Part shown: in pieces, positions 35,000-48,410 of the stretch
Layout of the letters: each line of letters opens with the position of its first letter
How positions within the stretch are numbered: position 1 is the stretch's first letter
Assembly (NCBI GenBank): GCA_029718625.1
Contig: CM056381.1
Coordinates: forward strand, 58,584,157 to 58,648,156
Source of the DNA: Synaphobranchus kaupii
Lineage: Eukaryota > Chordata > Actinopteri > Anguilliformes > Synaphobranchidae
Length of the DNA stretch: 64,000 nucleotides
Direction: 5' to 3'
The notes under the pieces: model-generated
What the model was told of the DNA's origin: nothing
Database searches by the model: none
The model's input: the letters and a program-made list of their open reading frames with translations, nothing else
Position numbers and translations under genes: made by a program

Positions 35000-35434
35000 G
35001 GCTGTCATTGCTGCCAGAGGTGCTTTAACCAAGTACTAAGTGAAGGGTCTGAATACTTACAGTTGAAGTCGGAAGTTTACATACATTTAGATTGAAGTCA
35101 TTAAAACGAATATTTAACAACTCCACAGATTTCATTTTAGCAAACTATAATGTTGGCAAGTCAGTTCAGTTTCCAACAATTGTTTACAGACAGATTATTT
35201 TAACTTTTTAAAACTTTTTAACTTTTAATTCACTATATCACAATTCCAGTGGGTCAGAAGTTTATATACACTAAGTTGACTGTGCCTTTAAACAGCTTGG
35301 AAAATTCCAGAAAATGACGTCATTGCTTTAGAAACTTCTGATAAGCTAATTGACATTATTTGAGTCACCTGTAGTGTACCTGTGGATGTATTTTAAGGCC
35401 TACCTTCAAACTCAGTGCCTCTTTGCTTGACATC

Positions 35435-36441
<1,007 letters not shown>

Positions 36442-36667
36442 CAGAGTGTATGTACACTTCTGACCCACTGGGAATGTGATGAAATAAATAAAAGCTGAAA
36501 TAAATCATTCTCTCTACTATTATTCTGACATTTCACATTCTTAAAATAAAGTTGTTATCCTAACTGACCTAAGACAGGGAATGTTTACTAGGATTAAATG
36601 TCAGGAATTGTGAAAAACTGAGTTTAAATGGATTTGGCTATGGTGTATGTAAACTTTTGACTATATA

Positions 36668-37454
36668 CAGATCCTTTCCAAAAAATTAGAATATCATGGA
36701 AAAGTTTTTTTTTTTCCATAATTCCATTCAAAAAGTGAAACTTTCATAGATTATAGATTCATTACACACAAAGTGAAATATTTCTAGCCTTTATTTGTTT
36801 AATTTTTCATAATTTTGGCTTACAGCTCCAGAAAACCTCCAAAACAGTATTTCAAGAAATTAGAATAGTGTCGAAAATCAGCATTTACTTCAGTTATTTC
36901 AGAGAATGAGTGGAGTGGCTTGACTCGAGGAATTCGACAGTTGTAGCCCATGTCCCGGATACGTCTGTACGTGGTGGTTTTTGAAGCACTGACTCCAGCC
37001 TCAGTCCACTCCCTCTGCATCTCCGCCAAATTTTGGAATCGTCTTTGCTTGACAATCCGCTGAAGCCTACGGTCATCTCTTTTGCTTGTGCACCTTCTCC
37101 TGCCACATTTTTCCCTTCCACTAAATTTTCTATTGATATGCTTGGACACTGCACTCTGTGAACAGCCAGCCTCCTTAGCGATGACCTTTTGTGGCTTACT
37201 CATCTACTGGAGGGTGTCAATGATGGTCTTCTGGCCAATTGTCAAGTTTGCAGTCAATTCTAATTTCTTGAAATACTGTTTTGGGGGTTTTCTGGAGCTG
37301 TAAGCCAAAATTATGAAAAATGAAACAAATAATTGCTAGAAATATTTCACTTTGTGTGTAATGAATCTATAATCTATGAAAGTTTCACTTTTTGAATGGA
37401 ATTATGGAAAAAAAAAACTTTTCCATGATATTCAAATTTTTTGGAAAGGATCTG
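36668..37454 (-). mobile_element. Tc1 element D, internally deleted
   Basis: Ends CAGATCCTTTCCAAAAAATT and AAATTTTTTGGAAAGGATCTG are inverted, with TA on both sides (36666-36667 and 37455-37456). The terminal inverted repeats are unusually long: about 200 bases on each side (36668-36866 and 37259-37454) match closely, including GTGAAACTTTCATAGATTAT and GCTCCAGAAAACC against its complement. Only about 390 bases lie between them. At 787 bp it is half the size of a full Tc1. Confidence 0.9.
36868..37203 (-). pseudogene. N-terminal transposase remnant in element D
   Basis: From ATG at 37203 the minus strand reads MSKPQKVIAKEAGCSQSAV, then KHINRKFSGREKCGRRRC, RRLQRIVKQRRFQNLAEM and SASKTTTYRRIRDMGYNCRI. 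These are the two helix-turn-helix parts with a GRRR-type linker of a Tc1 transposase. The reading then passes VKPLHSFSEI into the left terminal repeat. The whole DDE catalytic domain is deleted. If translated, such a peptide could bind terminal repeats without cutting; this is inference only. Confidence 0.85.
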
Positions 37455-37667
37455 TATGTATGTAAATGGGATATTTTAGTCTTTTATTCTTAATAAATTT
37501 ACAAAACACTCCAAAAACCTATTTTTGCTTTGTCATTGTGGAGTATTGTGTGTAGATTGATGGGAAAAAAATGAATTGAATCCATTTTAAGATGAGTCCG
37601 AAACATAACAAATAACAAAATGTGGAAAACTTGAAAGGGTCTGAAAACTTTCCGTATGCACTGTAAG

Positions 37668-37940
37668 TTGGAAGAAGACACTTCATGTCCAGCCTAACAA
37701 GCAGACTTGTGGGTGCCCGATTGACCAGCGGGGTCTGACGCTGTCATCCTGGCAGACTGAAACCTTCACGTTCGTGGCCAACCTAGAGGCAGCCGTGTTC
37801 TGGCATCGGTCATTCATGGTAAGGTTTACCAGGTCTGCCGATCACAGTCGGCACTGGCATGGCCCGACTCTAGGACGCATCGGTGCAGTACAACAGTGCC
37901 TTAACACGATGAGCCATCCAGCAGCCCCCTATGTCATTTT
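37668..37940 (-). repeat. tRNA-derived SINE-like repeat
   Basis: Minus-strand head GCTGCTGGATGGCTCATCGT resembles a tRNA box A region. The body has CATGCCAGTGCCGACTGTGA and GGTAAACCTTACCATGAATG. A related head lies at 62100-62430. Assignment from layout only. Confidence 0.4.
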
Positions 37941-39785
37941 CTTAATACTGACTCTCAATGACCTGGAGGGCCATAGTGCCCACAGGTATTCATCATACCC
38001 TTTCAATCAGCAGCAAATCAAGTCCATGAGAACAAGGTGTGTGGATTCTGAAACACACCGAGAACCTGCAGACACTGCAGCCCTCCAGAACTGGAGTCTG
38101 GCACCTCTGCTCTTTGGTATGGTATCTGGTGTTTTTTAGTAATTGTAGGCGATGTTTGCACTTCAATTCTATATGTCTATTATAAATGACACTGATTTAA
38201 CATTGTCTAATGAATTGTAAATTCCTGTGTTAAGTGCATTCTATTAAGTCTAGTTTGAATTATTATTTTATTCCCAATTTGTGGTTTTCCTGCTATTCCG
38301 AAAGCATTTGGGTCTGAAATGTATTTGAAACACGTTTGTTTCATAAGTCTGCAGTGTTAGAAGTGTGACAGGCGGTTTCAGGCCATCTCTCCTCTTTGCA
38401 GTGGGAAGCCGAGCTGGCTCTGCTTGCACTCTCCTCCAGGACTCGTGATATTTGAAACAGTCATGGGAAGATCTTGTGAGCACAGGCTAGTCTCGTGTGT
38501 CACCTACATACTGGGTTACCATTAAGTATGTGAGGGAAAGTGTATCAGTGTCAGCATTTATGTTTATAGAATGTAAAAAGTTTGAACTGAATTTATATGA
38601 AGAGGTGGGGCATTATTAGGGGTTAACCCCATTATAATTGCTAGGATAATTTTTTTTTCCCTCCCCTTTCACCTAAAATTCCCATGAGCTGGTTTGGCCT
38701 AGAACTTGGTAGGCTTCTTGGGATTGCTGAACTCTTGGATCCTGACACACCTGGTGGTGCTGTAGTGCATGTGACAAAATTCTGACATTGACACGCCCAG
38801 TGCTGATGCCCCGTTTGACCTAGAGTCACAAAATTAGGTGTACAGGTCCCTCTGCTCATGACGAACAAATTTGCCTCAAGGACCCATAAAATCCGCTATA
38901 TTGAATTTTCCGCTAATTAGCATTTAAAATTCTAAAACTGCTACGAATTTTGACTGATTTGCACTAAACTTGGTATACACCCTCTACAGACCATGCTCCA
39001 TAAAAGTTATATACAGAATTTTGATATGTTAAAAGATGGCCAAATGACGAGCCAATTAATTTCCAGTGGACATGGCTTATCACAAAAATCGGAATAATTC
39101 CAAAACCGTTTAACAGAAAGTTTTAAGAGTCACATCAAGACTTGAGCCCTGCAATCAATCCATGTGGTGGTGCTATTGAGATCCAAATACAAAATCATAT
39201 TTAAGAATTCACTAAAAATCACTGTTCCTTTGCAGAGATTTCAAACTTTCTACACTGACAAAAGCCCCATAGATATGTCCTACATGTGTTGGCGCCATGT
39301 TGAATTGGCCACCATTTTGTTTTAATTTTATTTATCTATTACTTTTCTGTGTTTTTCCTTAACCACTTGGCTGATTCATATGAAACAAACTACAACAAGT
39401 AGCCTTTTTGTTGGCTCAGTTTGTTTTTCTGGCTGGTAAGTTACCCTACAGACAAATTTGTTCATTTAAGATGGGAAGCAGGTTTCTTTACTTGTGCATG
39501 AATGCTGCTTAAACTGACATGACTCGAACATATATAAGCATGGCAGCTATCATTGTTTCAGTAATGTTATGTGAATATGCATGAATGCATTTATTCACCA
39601 ACTGTTTCCAAACTAAATATTTATTACCAATTTGATTTCAGATGTTACAGTGGGAAATAATTGTTTTTCAGTGTGAATGTAACCTATCCACAGAATCGCA
39701 ATACATTTAGTAGTAGGCCACCTTTATGTACTCATTTCTACTTTCACACAAGTCAATCCTTTTTTTTGTTCAGTAGTTGATCAGT
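37941..39785. other. Intergenic, MITE end and unclassified repeat-like tract
   Basis: GCAGCCCTCCAGAACTGGAG at about 38079-38098 looks like one end of a fish hAT MITE. From about 38640 to 39330 the text (CACTAAACTTGGTATACACC, GGCGCCATGTTGAATTGGCC) resembles a repeat I have seen in fish genomes but cannot name. No gene. Confidence 0.35.
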
Positions 39786-39790
39786 GCTCT

Positions 39791-40532
39791 TGTTATGATT
39801 CTGTGAAGGGACTGGACTCAAACGCATGACTCACCGACAGGAATTTCAATAATTCAATAATTTATTACTTCGTCCACAACTCCAAAAGTATAGGGAGAAT
39901 ATTAATGCCGGGACTGGATCCTGGAATGGCGTTAGCAGGGGGTTGAACGGGAGTGGGAGTAGGCAAGGGGCTGGATGGTGGCGGAATCCTGGGCTGGTGT
40001 AGCAGAGGAGGAGCAGGATGCGGGAGACAGGGGCTGCGTGGAGTGGGCTAGGACAGCTGCAGGCTGGCAGACATGCAAAGCAGAACAAGGCATTAATGAG
40101 AGCAAGGCAGAACAAAACAGGCAGCTTAATACGCTGAGCTAGGCAAGACTGAAGCAGCAAAAGCAAGGCAAGAGAAGGCTAGATTTCAAGACATGAAGCG
40201 AGACAAGACAAGAGTTAATTCAGCAACGAGACATAACGAACTGGCACAAGACAAAGAACACCGGGAGAATATATAGGAGAGTTTATGAGCACTAATTGCG
40301 TGCAGTGTGAGAATGTGTGTGAGTGATTAACAGAGCAGAGAGCATGAGGAATGCAAGTGGGGAAAGGAATGAGGCGGAGACAATGCAAGGGAAATGAGTG
40401 ACACAAAAAGGGAAACCCACGCCCAGCCTGCAGCACGAGGGAAACAAATAGGAAATATGAAAACATAACACGACACGTGAGGGAAAAGGTAAAACAAGGA
40501 GCACAGTGGGGATGGGAATGGAGAGCGTCACA
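39791..40532 (-). mobile_element. Solo LTR, 742 bp, with perfect 5-bp target duplication
   Basis: Starts TGTTATGATTCTG and ends AGCGTCACA, the TG...CA termini of an LTR. GCTCT flanks it on both sides (39786-39790 and 40533-40537). On the minus strand a TATATATT box lies near 40268-40275. An AATAAA polyadenylation signal lies at 39866-39861, about 70 bases before the LTR end (GGGACTGGACTC region). This fits U3-R-U5 order on the minus strand. No internal retroelement region flanks it, so recombination between two LTRs removed the body. Superfamily (probably Ty3/Gypsy) is inferred. Confidence 0.92.
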
Positions 40533-40537
40533 GCTCT

Positions 40538-42226
40538 AGGGCAGTCTTCCTGTTTTACGCCAACACGTCACGTGGGCTGTAGGCTAATCAATGTATCCTA
40601 CTGTAGTTTCCACAAGCAGGAAGAGAGATGGTGCTGCATTTCGGAAAATTTTATATCTATGATTATTAGTAGGCTACTGCTGTGTGTAATTGCCAACTAC
40701 ATCATGTCTGAAATCACAATTCTTGAAATAGATAAGCTCATTTATGTTTTGGTTCATGTAAATGATGATTTATTTTAAAACTGCACTGATGAAAGCGACA
40801 CTTGCTAGCATGCTAAAAGTGCGCTTGCCAATTGTATGACGCAGTTTACTACTAGTGCCTCAATGCCTCACTGTTATTGCATGCTACAGTTTACGAGGAG
40901 CATGTTTTATAAATGTTTTATTAATTGTATACAATCTTTCAATGCAAATTGTATAACTAAGCTAACGGTTCAAGCTAGCTCAGTGTGCAGACAATGCTAG
41001 AAAAGCTATGAATGTTTGTACTGCTGAGAGTTTCCACAAGCAGAAGAGATAAGCGATAAGAGATTCAGAAACATTTTATATGCATGGTTATTAGTACTGC
41101 TGTGTGTAAATGCCTTTGTGTCTGAAATCATAATTTTTGAAATAGATTGCAGTGACTTGTCTGCATGGGAAGAGCTACTGGTCTGTGAATGTGCATGCTG
41201 GCCTGGATGCTTCTGCTTGCAATGCTGAGCAGGACAATTTCGTCATCGTTGAGCCAGTCTTAAGTAAGAGTGCTCCATTTTTTTCTTTTTGTTTTATCAT
41301 CACTCCTTTATAAATAAAGGGGCTTCAGGATAAATTATTCAACAATAATACTGAAGACAGCACTCCTTTATAAATGAAGGATATCTGGACAAATTCATCT
41401 ACAATAATATTTCTACAAGATTCTGAATCTAGTCTCACCCCCCAATTCCCATAAAGATCCATTCAAATGCAGAGAGGTTATAGTATCGCTTGTAACAGTT
41501 AGTGTTTTCTGTTGGACATGTAAGTAGGCTATGTTACTTCTAGCTATGCAGCAAGCTACCTTAGGTAACTAGGTGGCTGAAGTTGGGTACCTTTTGAATT
41601 AAATTAATATAACAATGGAATATTACGTTGTATTTCAGAAAATAAATAATATTTGTATGCAAATATCTTCATGAAAAAGTAATTTACTTCACAATGATAT
41701 TTAGCTAGCTATGATAGACAAGATATGGTCTGCAAATGTTAGGCTACTTGTTCCACACATGATTCCGTGTTTCCATCCCAGTTCTAAATTAATTTTGAAA
41801 ATAACGTTAGGCAAACACTGAACAAAAACACAATTTTTCCAGCCAGACATTTAGGGCACTGAGCTGGCTGAATTTCTCACTGCCACGGTTTAAAACAGGA
41901 AGCAGTCCTGAAATCACAAGCTTGCAAATGGGTTTGATACAGTTATAGGCCTATAATGAAATAAAATGTTATTTTAATTTTATCTTCGCTTGACATTTTT
42001 TGCATGTTTCTTGCCCGTAAGATACTATACAATTTCTGCCTCAATGGAGGGGGGTGGGTGGGGGTTAGAAAGAGGAGGAGACTTTTTGATTGTAAATACA
42101 GGACCACAACAAGGCTAAAAATCCTGCATAGTGCCCCTTTAAATAGGCTGATGAATGTTTATGATCTGTGATTAGCTATGGGAGTATTTGAGGGCTCTGC
42201 ATCAGAAAAAGATATGATGGGTCTAC
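40538..42226. other. Intergenic with several local duplications
   Basis: Two imperfect direct repeats, 40606-40735 and 41031-41152, share GTTTCCACAAGCAG, TGCTGTGTGTAA and a TCTGAAATCA-type word. At 41303 and 41363 CACTCCTTTATAAATRAAGG is tandemly repeated with period 60. At 41430-41510 CACCCCCCAATTCCCATAAA matches a repeat at 50308. No gene. Confidence 0.6.
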
Positions 42227-42230
42227 TTAA

Positions 42231-42438
42231 AGGGATAGTTCACCCATTTATAAAAAATTTATATTGTTTTACTCACCTCCAAAAATAGTATGTAAGGCTG
42301 TAGTGATGCTGTCCTGGTCTCAGCGTTGTAGCTATCACTACAGCCTTACATACTATTTCGGGAGTAAGTAAAACAATATTTTAAAAGTAAGTAAGTAAAA
42401 CAATATACACATTTTTTCAAAATGGGTGAACTATCCCT
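42231..42438. mobile_element. TTAA-type MITE, 208 bp
   Basis: Ends AGGGATAGTTCACCCATTT and AAAATGGGTGAACTATCCCT are inverted, with TTAA on both sides (42227-42230 and 42439-42442). The inner arms repeat the inversion (TAGTATGTAAGGCTGTAGTGA and its complement), giving a long hairpin. TTAA targeting fits Kolobok or piggyBac; I favour Kolobok from the fish AGGGATAGTTCACC family. Confidence 0.9.
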
Positions 42439-42442
42439 TTAA

Positions 42443-43120
42443 TCAATAGTCAACAACAACGTTTATGACGGAGAAGTAGATAAGCTGTCTCAAATGTGTT
42501 CATGCCTCCTAGTTCTCTCCTTTTCTCAATTCAATTTTTTCCCCTCCTTTCCTCCACATATTTCCTGGGTAGGAGACGATTGGTAGTCGGGGAGTGGAGG
42601 AAAGTAGGTGAGGACTAAAAGGTATTAGGATGCACCCAGCGTCTCCATGTTTGCCAACTGTTTCTTATACTGCTTGGACCCCGGGAATCGCTGCTTGCAG
42701 CTATATTTAAACTTGCATTTGTATTATTATTTATAGTGAATGTTTTTTATTTTATTTTGAAAAGGGGAGGGAAGGGGTGGTTTATGTATTCATGCTACAA
42801 ATGCTGTGGCTACACCGGATAACTGCTGTCCTACTAACAAAGCCCGTTTGTCTGTTTGAATCCTTGAATCTTAGAAGGAGGGAGAGAGAGAAGCACAGAG
42901 GAACAAGAGCAGAGAAAGACAAGTAGAACAACTGAAGCATGGAAACTGAGATAAACAAAGAGAAAGTGAAAAGCAACAGAGAGGAGGGGGAGCTTGTACT
43001 TAAGGTCTGGACACTTGCTTTAAATCTGCTATAACAAAAATCCCTGACCCTTGCTGATCCTGTGTAAACAGGGGAGCAGTAAAATACTTTCCCATAACAT
43101 AAACGTCCCTGATAAAATAT
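42443..43120. other. Intergenic, no gene seen
   Basis: A GA-rich stretch lies at 42870-42990. Nothing else supported. Confidence 0.5.
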
Positions 43121-43152
43121 AAAACCGTATTTTCAGGCGCCTCGGCACTAAC

Positions 43153-43271
43153 CAGGTCAGACATCTCCGTGATCTTCGCTCTGCAGTACAGGGCGTCACA
43201 CATATATATCTCTGTGTCGTTGCCTTTGCAGCTCAAGCTCGAGAGTGGAGCTTGGAAAACAACTTTTCCCA
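43153..43271 (-). other. Splice-flanked frame, possible exon
   Basis: On the minus strand a pyrimidine-containing acceptor (CCTTTTGTGCATCATCAG) precedes an open stretch encoding GKVVFQAPLSSLSCKGND, then TEIYMCDALYCRAKITEMSD. A donor-like GTTAGT follows. Residue use looks protein-like, with four cysteines. I do not recognise a family, no neighbouring exons were found, and a conserved non-coding element could look similar. Confidence 0.15.
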
Positions 43272-45049
43272 CTGATGATGCACAAAAGGCCAACCAGCAT
43301 TATCTGCTCGTCTGGCCAGAGGTTAGATCCTAGGATTTTGAATATACAAACGTCCACACAGCTACCAAACAGACGCAGAGACAGGAGCTTAGGCAGATGA
43401 TTCCCACAGGCTTTTGGAGAGCTCAACAGGAAAATGCAGGAGATTGTGGTGTTTGAGCTCCCCCTATAGGTCAGAGTGTTCATGTGACATAATAGTGGGA
43501 GACAGTCGAGTCTAAGGCATAGTGTAGGCTCCTACTTACTATAGACGGGATTCAATCAATATTTGTTATTAACTTTCACTCAAGATTAAAAGCAAGTGGT
43601 ATTCTTCTTCATAGGCAAAGTTTGCGAGTTAATTCTGGTGATTGCTGAACTCAATAAACTGTGAAGAAAAAAATGCATTTAATTCTGTGTGCAGGTTATG
43701 GACAAATGTTGACTGAATTAATTCCAGACTGAAAATTTATGGAAAAGTGGGATGAGGAAACTGCAGCTAGAGAGAGAAGAAGGGAGAGAAGACATCTGTG
43801 ACCCAACCAGTTTTCCCAACTGCCTTCTCCAAAAAACTGATATATTCCAGTGTAAACACTAAGAGCATGAATATAAACAAATAGGGAAAAGGTGGGGATC
43901 ATGATGGAGAAAGTCTGAGTTTAACTGTTCTGCAATAAAGCAGCCCGCAGTGAAGTTTCCGGATGAAAAGGAATTTGAAACATCATATCAGAGGTCAGTC
44001 TGTGAAGAAAGTGAGGGTCTTACCAATGATGTTAGATTAGCAGGTGATTGCCAGTAATACTGTCTGGAAATAGTTTCCGTAAACAATTATTGTCTTGCAG
44101 TAGAACCATTGAAGGTATAATATGACTGTGTTCGTCTAGAAGAAAAAAACAACAATTCTATCAAGTGATACACTCCAGAAAGGGGAGGGTCAAAATAAAT
44201 CAGTCATTAATTCAATAGATCATCTCATTGTGATTGACTGCTTGATAGGGATGCTCAGTCATCCATAAGAAGAGCATTTTGGATAGTGTTAAGGAAATGT
44301 GCTTACAGCTGCAGACTGGAGATGGACTTTTGTTGTATCCTTGAGTGTGGAACTTAACCTGATTTGCGTCAGTAAATATTCATCAGCATAAACAAGTAAT
44401 AATGGACAGCATTTAAATCGCTGTAGATCACTGTACATTCATGTGCAAAACAAATAGATAATGTACTGCACAATCTTGGCCGTTTGTATGAAAGAGGATT
44501 TTTGAATGACCCAAGGGGCTCATCTTCATATAGAAATGTCACTTACGGCAGATTAGTCTAAAGCCCTCAGTCGAAAGCTCCGATTTCCCATGAGTTCAGC
44601 TTAAGCAACAGTCTGGGGAACAAACGCCACTGTGATGTTTCCGACCTGTTTGATAGCCGTTATTGGGTCTTGAAAGCATCAGCCTGAAAGCAGGGCTGGG
44701 AAACACAGTCGGGCTTTGAACTGTCATCTGCAGCCAAGCAGGGAAGGGCCAAGGTGGGGCCAAGCAGGGAAGCCACACGGGGCCCAGCAACATTTCAGCC
44801 CCGCCCCTGAGCTGACAGCTGCCAGCTGACTCTCACCTGAATGTTTCGAAGGAGGTATGATAGTAAAACCATCCAGAACCCACAGAGGCCAAAAATGCCA
44901 GCTTTGTCAATGGTAATGGCTGCTCACTGCACTGTGAGCACCTCTTGATATTAATTACTGATCTGTAGAATCCCATAATGGCCCTGGTCGACTATAATGT
45001 TTCGCAATGTAACCAAAGCAAGTAAATGATTTGTACCCTAGAAATATAC
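43272..45049. other. Intergenic, possible conserved element near 44.5 kb
   Basis: At 44500-44630 (GACCCAAGGGGCTCATCTTC, AAAGCTCCGATTTCCCATGA) the sequence has even composition without repeat hallmarks. At 44800-44840 several CAGCTG E-boxes cluster. No gene. Confidence 0.3.
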
Positions 45050-45440
45050 AGACGGGTGACAAATTAAAGGAAAAACCCCTACAGTGAGGGGGTCCGGTGG
45101 CTCTGTTATGCAGTGGGGGGCATTTTCCTGGTATGGTTTGGGTCCACTTGTCCCCTTAGAGGGAAGGGTCACTGCAAATCAATACAAAATTATTCTGAGT
45201 GATCACCTTTATTTTATGATGAAACATTTCTATGCTGATGGGAGTGGTCTCTTCCAGGATGACAATGCCCCCATCCACAGGGCACACCCACATGAAAATT
45301 ATGTGAATCATATGTTATGGCCTTCACAGTCACCAGATCTCAACCTAGTTGAACACCTATGGGAGATTTTGGACTGAACGTGTTAGACAGGGCTCTCCAC
45401 CACCATCATGAAAACACCAAATGAGGGAATATCTTTTGGA
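45050..45440 (+). pseudogene. Deleted Tc1 element, C-terminal transposase fragment
   Basis: ACGGGTGACAAATTAAAGGA at 45053-45072 is a Tc1-type terminal repeat word. It runs after about 20 bases directly into coding sequence for the catalytic core: GGSVMQWGAFSWYGLGPLV, then LFQDDNAPIHRAH (second aspartate) and [15 protein letters not shown] (glutamate). The N-terminal DNA-binding part and first catalytic motif are missing, so an internal deletion joined terminus and core. The frame ends at 45377; transposon-like sequence continues to about 45440. Confidence 0.85.
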
Positions 45441-45469
45441 AGAATGGTGTTCCATCCATCCAATTTAGA

Positions 45470-45625
45470 CTCCGATTAGCCTAACCTGCATGTCTTTGGA
45501 CTGCGGGAGGAAACCGAAGTAACCACAGGAAACACCCGTGGACACGGAGAGAACATGCAAACTCCACACAGAAAGGCCCTCAGCCAGGATTCAAACTCAG
45601 CGACAGTGCTGTGAGTGAAACATAA
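45470..45625 (-). repeat. L2-like LINE 3' fragment, minus
   Basis: Words CATGTCTTTGGACTGCGGGA, GGAAACCGAAGTAACC, GAGAACATGCAAACTCC and ACACAGAAAGGCCC are hallmarks of the repeat also found in plus orientation at 61211-61465. Confidence 0.7.
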
Positions 45626-48410
45626 GGAAAATAAATGCAACTAATTAATAATATAAGTGATAGTTACAACCCAGCTACCTAGTTAACTTGATCTAACATT
45701 GATGAGGATAGCTAGGTAATGTTCGCAAGCAATAAAATGTTTTGTGTTGCTTAGTTGGACAGCACATTTTCAAAATAAGATCATTACGAAACTGAACATA
45801 GCCAACCACATTTGCATAAGACGTTTCTAATTCGACTAAGAATGCAAGCTAAAATTACTGTAGATACAATTTTTTTCCTAACTCACCAGTGGTCTCTGAT
45901 ATTACAGCTAAAATGAACTAGCATCCTTGGTCGCCAACTTGATTCAATGTTGATATAAACTTGATTTAATGTTGAAGAACTTGTAATCTTGTAATGACAC
46001 ATTTGCTTCATACTTGAGTTTTTGTTTACTAAGCATCAAGTAAGAACTAATAATCGATATATACAGGTAGTTACATTCATTTTATAATCTTGATATTCTA
46101 CAGCAAAATTGTACAATACCAATAGGTTCAGGTTGAAGCCAGGCCACTGGCAGTGCACTAGTGCATACCAGAGCCTTAATACCTGGACCTGGCCGACACG
46201 CACAGCTTGGTATAGATTGTAATTCCTTCTCCTTGCACATACACAAGGAGCAAATGAGATGAAGTCTGATCACGAGAACAGCTAAACCCATTTTGCATCT
46301 CTCAAGCTTCATGTTCAGTTATTTGGACACATGCTGAGCATTAATTTGTGAGTCATACATCAGCAGATGTTCAAGCTGAATTAGTAGTATTTATGCTTGA
46401 TGAGTACACTTTGGCCTACGGGTTAAAAGGCCATGCAGGGATTGATCAAACTCCAGTGGGAGGGATTAGTTCCCTGGAGTACAGAGGACAGTAGAGCATG
46501 CAGAGATGATATGAATGATTATATTACGTGGCATAAATAATGAAAGATGTGCCCCATATTTGATGAAGCGCTGAAGTCTCGGGCCAGGAATCAGATCAGT
46601 CAAGCTTCGTAAGACAGAGTTGTGGGTATTAGAAGGTTTTACATTTGGAGAGCTTTTTATAGGGTTCTATCTGTCATTGTCATCAAAAGTAAGCTAGTAA
46701 GTACGATCTTTGTCGTGTAATTTTGCCGTTAAAAAAGATTATATACAAAATATAAATATATATGCAAAAATTTTAACAATTTATTAACTTTTATTAACAA
46801 AGTTAAGATAAGATGCCTTATGATATCTGACACGCGGGAAAACATTGGAGCAAGACAGAATCTGGGTAGCCTATTAGTTTCAATGCCTTGTGGAAGAAAA
46901 CTGACCTGCTAAAACACAGGGTTTGGAAAACATGAGGGCTATGAAAAAAGAGCTGTCATATAAACTTTCATGGTCATTTTGAAGCCATGAGAAAAATGAC
47001 AAAGGTACAATAATAATACAATTAACTAGGCTTTAGTCACTCATCAAACTTGAGTGAAAAAACGAACTGTTAGTGCCAAAAGCACTGGTTGTCAGTTTCG
47101 TTCAAATCACCCATGAATCAGAATCCAAAATATATCACGCCAAATTAATGTTCAATCAAATGATTACACCACCTATTAATATATCATAATCACAGTAAAT
47201 TGTTTTGTACAACACAAACATAATCACCCTAGTCCAATCAACTGTGATTGAACGTAGGTCATTATTTAAAGAGACTGTAAAGGTAAATCCGTAATTGGCT
47301 TCAGACTACATTATATGGGGTTATTATGGTATGTATTGAGCATCAGCAACAGTACAAGAAATCAATTGCATTGCGGTCTCAGCCTATATCAGTCTATCCA
47401 TTTCCATCTATTCTGATGTGGGGATTAAATAGGGTGGAGTGAAATTATTATCAGGCTCGGACCTATTGGGCACAGGTCCCTCATGACATCATGTAGGACC
47501 TCGTGTGATGGTCAATTAATTTCTTAATGTCCCATAGTTTGTGGCAAATAAAAGGATTCGGTCCTGCTAAAACAGCCTTTTGAGTCTGAGCCAAACACTC
47601 ATTTGCCATTTGCACTGCTCAGCCTGCTCTTATCGGGCATAGCCTGGCGTTACCTTTTAGAAATTTGCGTTTTCAATGCTATTCTTCTTGTCATTTATTA
47701 TTATGAACATGCTTTTATGAATTATATCCTAATTATGCGACCAACACAAGAATCGAACCCGCGACAGCTAGCCAGTGGTCAGTACTAGATCTCTAGCCTA
47801 CGACACTTTATCCAACAAACATATTCTACTGGTATGCTATTCATATCATCGGGACAACAATGTCAACCTAGCAAACTCTTGCTACTGGTATTTCGCCTTA
47901 TTTGAAAGGAGAATAAACTGGCTTATTCACTCCTCGTAATCCTGCTTGAAAACTAGTTTGTTCAAACTGCTATTCTCAGTACTGTAGACTCAATAGATAT
48001 ATCCACTCTAGTCAGGTGTGTTTGTTTACTTGAGGGTGGTACATTGAGGTGGAGGAGATGAGGTGGGGGGGAGGTGGAGGAGATGAGGTGGGGGTGAGGT
48101 GGCGGAGGGTTCCCGACCATGGTCAATACAGATTTTATGTCTGACTTCTGTTATTATAGTTATTGACATTACTTTGAATAGATATTTGGTGGATGTGTAG
48201 CGGATACATTACTTTGTGATAATTAATGGTTTTTTAAATTACTGTTCAGCCCCATTTACAATCACTTTAATAATGCAAGGCTCCTTCACTGTTTTAGTAA
48301 TGTTGCACGGTAATTATCAAATGCATTTTTATTTAATGTGAAATCCCCGCAGCACCCATACACAGTTATATCTGCATAGCAATGCAGGAGTCCAGTATTA
48401 ATATTATCAT
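45626..48410. other. Intergenic with G-rich minisatellite
   Basis: A minisatellite of GGTGGAGGAGATGAGGTGGG units lies at 48048-48112. A minus-strand tRNA-like remnant (AATCGAACCCGCGACAGC) lies at 47745-47810. No gene was found. Confidence 0.5.

Noticed and set aside
47740..47812. tRNA gene on the minus strand
   Set aside because: A box B-like word is present but no paired acceptor stem or proper box A; more likely a SINE remnant.
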